Assembly: GCF_902374955.1 (NCBI RefSeq)
Contig: NZ_CABKRX010000088.1
Span: forward strand, 1-64,000
Source of the DNA: Bacillus massilioanorexius
Lineage (GTDB): Bacteria > Bacillota > Bacilli > Bacillales > DSM-1321
DNA length: 64,000 nt
Direction of reading: 5' to 3'
This document shows, piece by piece, positions 61,937 through 64,000 of the stretch. A program made the position numbers and the translations under genes. Each line of letters starts with the position of its first letter. Position 1 is the stretch's first letter. The notes beneath the pieces are model-generated. The model had not been told where the DNA came from, did not search any database, and saw only the letters and a list, made by a program, of their open reading frames with translations.

Positions 61937-62404
61937 TTGAAAAATATATATATTTCTTGGGTCATAAGTATTCTGCTTTCATTTCTTGGTTTCTATCTCA
62001 TAGAAAATACATTTACGATTAAACCTGATGTCATTTCAGGCAATGGAAATCTCGGTATGTTGATTATACTTCTTTTATCACCTCTTTTTATCACGAGTTA
62101 TTTCTTAACTTATAAACTGTCAAAAGAAATATCATACAATACAATGAACAGGATAAAAAGAATATTCTTTTTATCCATCTCATTCATATGTTGTGTATTA
62201 TTGATATTCCCAATCGTAAGTTATACAAGTGAACTGATAATTGCTTTGGGAGGAACACCTTCTAATCCTGACTCTAGAATTTATCGCTTTGGTTGGTTTA
62301 ATCAGTATACAAATAGTATATATTTTAATGTTTATACTTTTTTACTGACCCATATTATAGTTGCCATCATTGGTTTCTTATCCATCAAAAGAATGAAACC
62401 ATAA
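61937..62404 (+). CDS. Small integral membrane protein, unknown function
   Basis: 155 residues with four hydrophobic helices (about 5-24, 40-60, 75-97, 128-148) and a conserved-looking loop GGTPSNPDSRIYRFGW between the third and fourth. The start is TTG, preceded by GAGGTGG at a normal distance. I recognise no family. It is alone, followed by a hairpin. Confidence 0.65.
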   Translation: MKNIYISWVISILLSFLGFYLIENTFTIKPDVISGNGNLGMLIILLLSPLFITSYFLTYKLSKEISYNTMNRIKRIFFLSISFICCVLLIFPIVSYTSELIIALGGTPSNPDSRIYRFGWFNQYTNSIYFNVYTFLLTHIIVAIIGFLSIKRMKP

Positions 62405-62453
62405 AACAATTGTATATTGGAGCCTTAATTGAATTGCCCCATACAAAAGTAAA

Positions 62454-62481
62454 GCTCAGAGCCATATAGAAACTCTGAGCC
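62454..62481 (+). terminator. Hairpin after the membrane protein gene
   Basis: GCTCAGAG pairs with CTCTGAGC around a 12-base loop. The following tract is only weakly T-rich. Confidence 0.5.
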
Positions 62482-62608
62482 ATTTGCGCGTCGTTTGCTG
62501 TGCTAATTAACCTGTAAATTAAAATGTTATTTAGCTCGTTATTTAGATTTTCTCCACCAAAACTAAAGATTTATATTTCTGGAACTTCTTTATTTTGACA
62601 AGAATTAA

Positions 62609-64000
62609 TTAACAAGCCATTCTTTCTTTAAGTTGTTTTCTTCTAACAAACCATTTTCGAGTTTCTTCAAGCGAAATTAAAACGAATGGACAAACTAACA
62701 ATAAAGCTAAATGATGAAGTTTAGGTCCTGTTGTTTCAAATAATGTCTGCATAAACGGAACATACGCAATAACCAAAAATAATGCAATCTCTATTCCAAT
62801 ACCCCATAGCATTAAAGGGTTTTTCTTTTTTAATGCTTTATAGAAGCATTGACGTTGAGAACGGCAAACTAAGACATTGCCAATTTGGCAAGCAATAACC
62901 GACCCAAAAGCCATCGTAATCGCATATTGATAAACATACTTAACATGCTCACTAGCTGAACCATCGACAATTGAAAACGTTAATGAACGAACCTCTGCAA
63001 ATGTGTATCCAAAATGGTTCCAAGTAAAGAAAAACATTGCAAACAACATCATCGCTTCAATTACACCTAAAAAGGCATAAGAACGAAGCAATACATGTCT
63101 ATCTAAAATATTACTATTCCGGCTTCTTGGCGGACCATCAAGAATATCATCATCTGGTTCTTCTTCACCTAGTGATATAGCTGGAAGTAAATCAGTTCCT
63201 AAATCAACTGCTAAGACAAGTAATACGGTTAAAGCCAACGGTATATTGAAAATACCCATCAATAAAAAAGGTAATACTTCAGGAATATTGGAAGCAAGGA
63301 TGTATGTTATAAATTTTTGAATATTACTATAAATGGCACGTCCCTCTTTGACCGCTTCCACAATCGTTGCAAAATGATCATCTAATAATACAACATCAGA
63401 AGATTCAATCGCTGCATCCGAACCATTTTTCCCCATCGAAATACCAATGTCAGCCCTACGAAGAGCTAAAACATCGTTAATACCATCACCTGTTGATGCA
63501 ACTACATGCCCAAGACTTTGATACGTTTCAACTATTTTCAGTTTGTCCTTTGGTGTAGTGCGTGCAAATATAACAGGCAGTGCCGTATCTATTTTTTTAG
63601 CTAATTGTTGCTTAGACAAGCTTTCTACCTCTGCTCCAGTAATGGCAACATATTTATCCTTGACGATGCCTATTTGCTTAGCAATTGCAGCAGCCGTTAA
63701 GCTATAATCACCCGTTACAATTGTTACCTTAATGCCTGCTCGATAACAATCTTCAACCGCTTCTCGAACTCCTTCTTTTGGTGGGTCATACATAACAACT
63801 AAACCAAGGAAAATTAAATCATTTGATCCTTCACTTTCTTGATCTTGTTCAGAATAGGCTATAGCCAATAAACGATATCCTTCTTTTGCCATCTGATTGT
63901 TCACTATCTGTATACGCTCTTTTTCTTTTGTAGTTACTTCAATTTTTTTCCTTCTTTAAAAATATAACGACAATAGCTAAGGACTTTTACTGGATCTCCT
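62609..64000 (-). CDS. P-type cation-transporting ATPase, C-terminal part, frameshifted and cut by window end
   Basis: C-terminal half of a P2-type (Ca/Mg/Na-like) ATPase. Seen are the P-domain (YDPPKEGVREAVEDCYRAGIKVTIVTGDYSLTA, FARTTPKDKLKIVE, TGDGINDVLALRRADIGISM) and the last six transmembrane helices (ASNIPEVLPFLLMGIFNIPL, LAVDLGTDLLPAISLG). TGDGINDV replaces the usual NDAP. From 63904 downstream the frame is intact. Upstream, a stop appears after an A7 tract (T7 at 63943-63949). Adding one A restores GDPVKVLSYCRYIFKEGKK continuing to the window end, so the true gene extends beyond it. The ion is not determinable here. Confidence 0.85.

Overview
The window looks like a chromosomal segment from an aerobic, endospore-former-type member of the Bacillales (Bacillaceae or Planococcaceae-like). 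The reasons are the low GC content, strong AGGAGG ribosome binding sites, A/T-rich intergenic DNA with many perfect stem-loop terminators, and several gene sets known from Bacillus: lutABC/lutR, sigY-yxlCDEFG, yvfRSTU, hmp/nsrR, yhfW, ykvI, yueI and yqkB. No rRNA, tRNA, CRISPR array, phage or intact insertion sequence was seen. Both ends cut genes: a molybdopterin oxidoreductase on the left and a P-type cation ATPase on the right.

Layout. 0-1.6 kb: end of a molybdoenzyme plus its four-cluster ferredoxin subunit. 1.6-5.1 kb: two related candidate small RNAs flanking an unknown 110-residue gene, an aldo/keto reductase, and a CvfC-type protein. 5.1-11 kb: a CdaR-type regulator, shikimate kinase, a DJ-1/PfpI protein, and the glycolate oxidase pair GlcD/GlcF. 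11.3-26.2 kb: a hydroxyproline catabolic regulon. 26.6-36.7 kb: SLH-anchored NlpC/P60 hydrolase, HD phosphohydrolase, ArsB-type pump, YhfW-like Rieske flavoprotein, DHA2 drug exporter, AI-2E family protein and YkvI. 36.7-40.7 kb: an N-succinylamino-acid racemase operon under a MurR/RpiR regulator. 40.9-43.8 kb: the ECF sigma factor SigY operon. 44-52.7 kb: YusW-like lipoprotein, SDR, Dps, lactate utilisation (LutABC/LutR), flavohaemoglobin and NsrR. 52.8-64 kb: branched-chain aminotransferase, YqkB, PpaC, a YvfRSTU-like ABC/two-component set, YueI and the truncated ATPase.

The most coherent system is the hydroxyproline regulon. One sigma-54 activator (PAS, AAA+, Fis domains) sits amid four promoters that all read TGGCAY-N5-TTGCA. 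They precede (i) a LivJHMGF-type ABC importer, (ii) a DadA/HcnC-like FAD subunit followed by a 4-hydroxyproline epimerase-type protein, (iii) the three small or accessory subunits of an Hcn/Oox-type dehydrogenase, and (iv) a DapA-family deaminase, an aldehyde dehydrogenase and a second proline-racemase-family protein. Together these account for uptake of trans-4-hydroxy-L-proline and its conversion through cis-4-hydroxy-D-proline, pyrroline-4-hydroxy-2-carboxylate and 2-oxoglutarate semialdehyde to 2-oxoglutarate. The link to the importer rests on the shared promoter type and is inference.

Two further points. Operator palindromes can be read directly upstream of lutA, upstream of the rpiR-like gene, and between hmp and nsrR. 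Two genes at the right end carry a one-base deficit in poly-A tracts, which is either homopolymer sequencing error or slippage/decay. A degenerate intergenic repeat recurs at seven sites in the right two thirds of the window.
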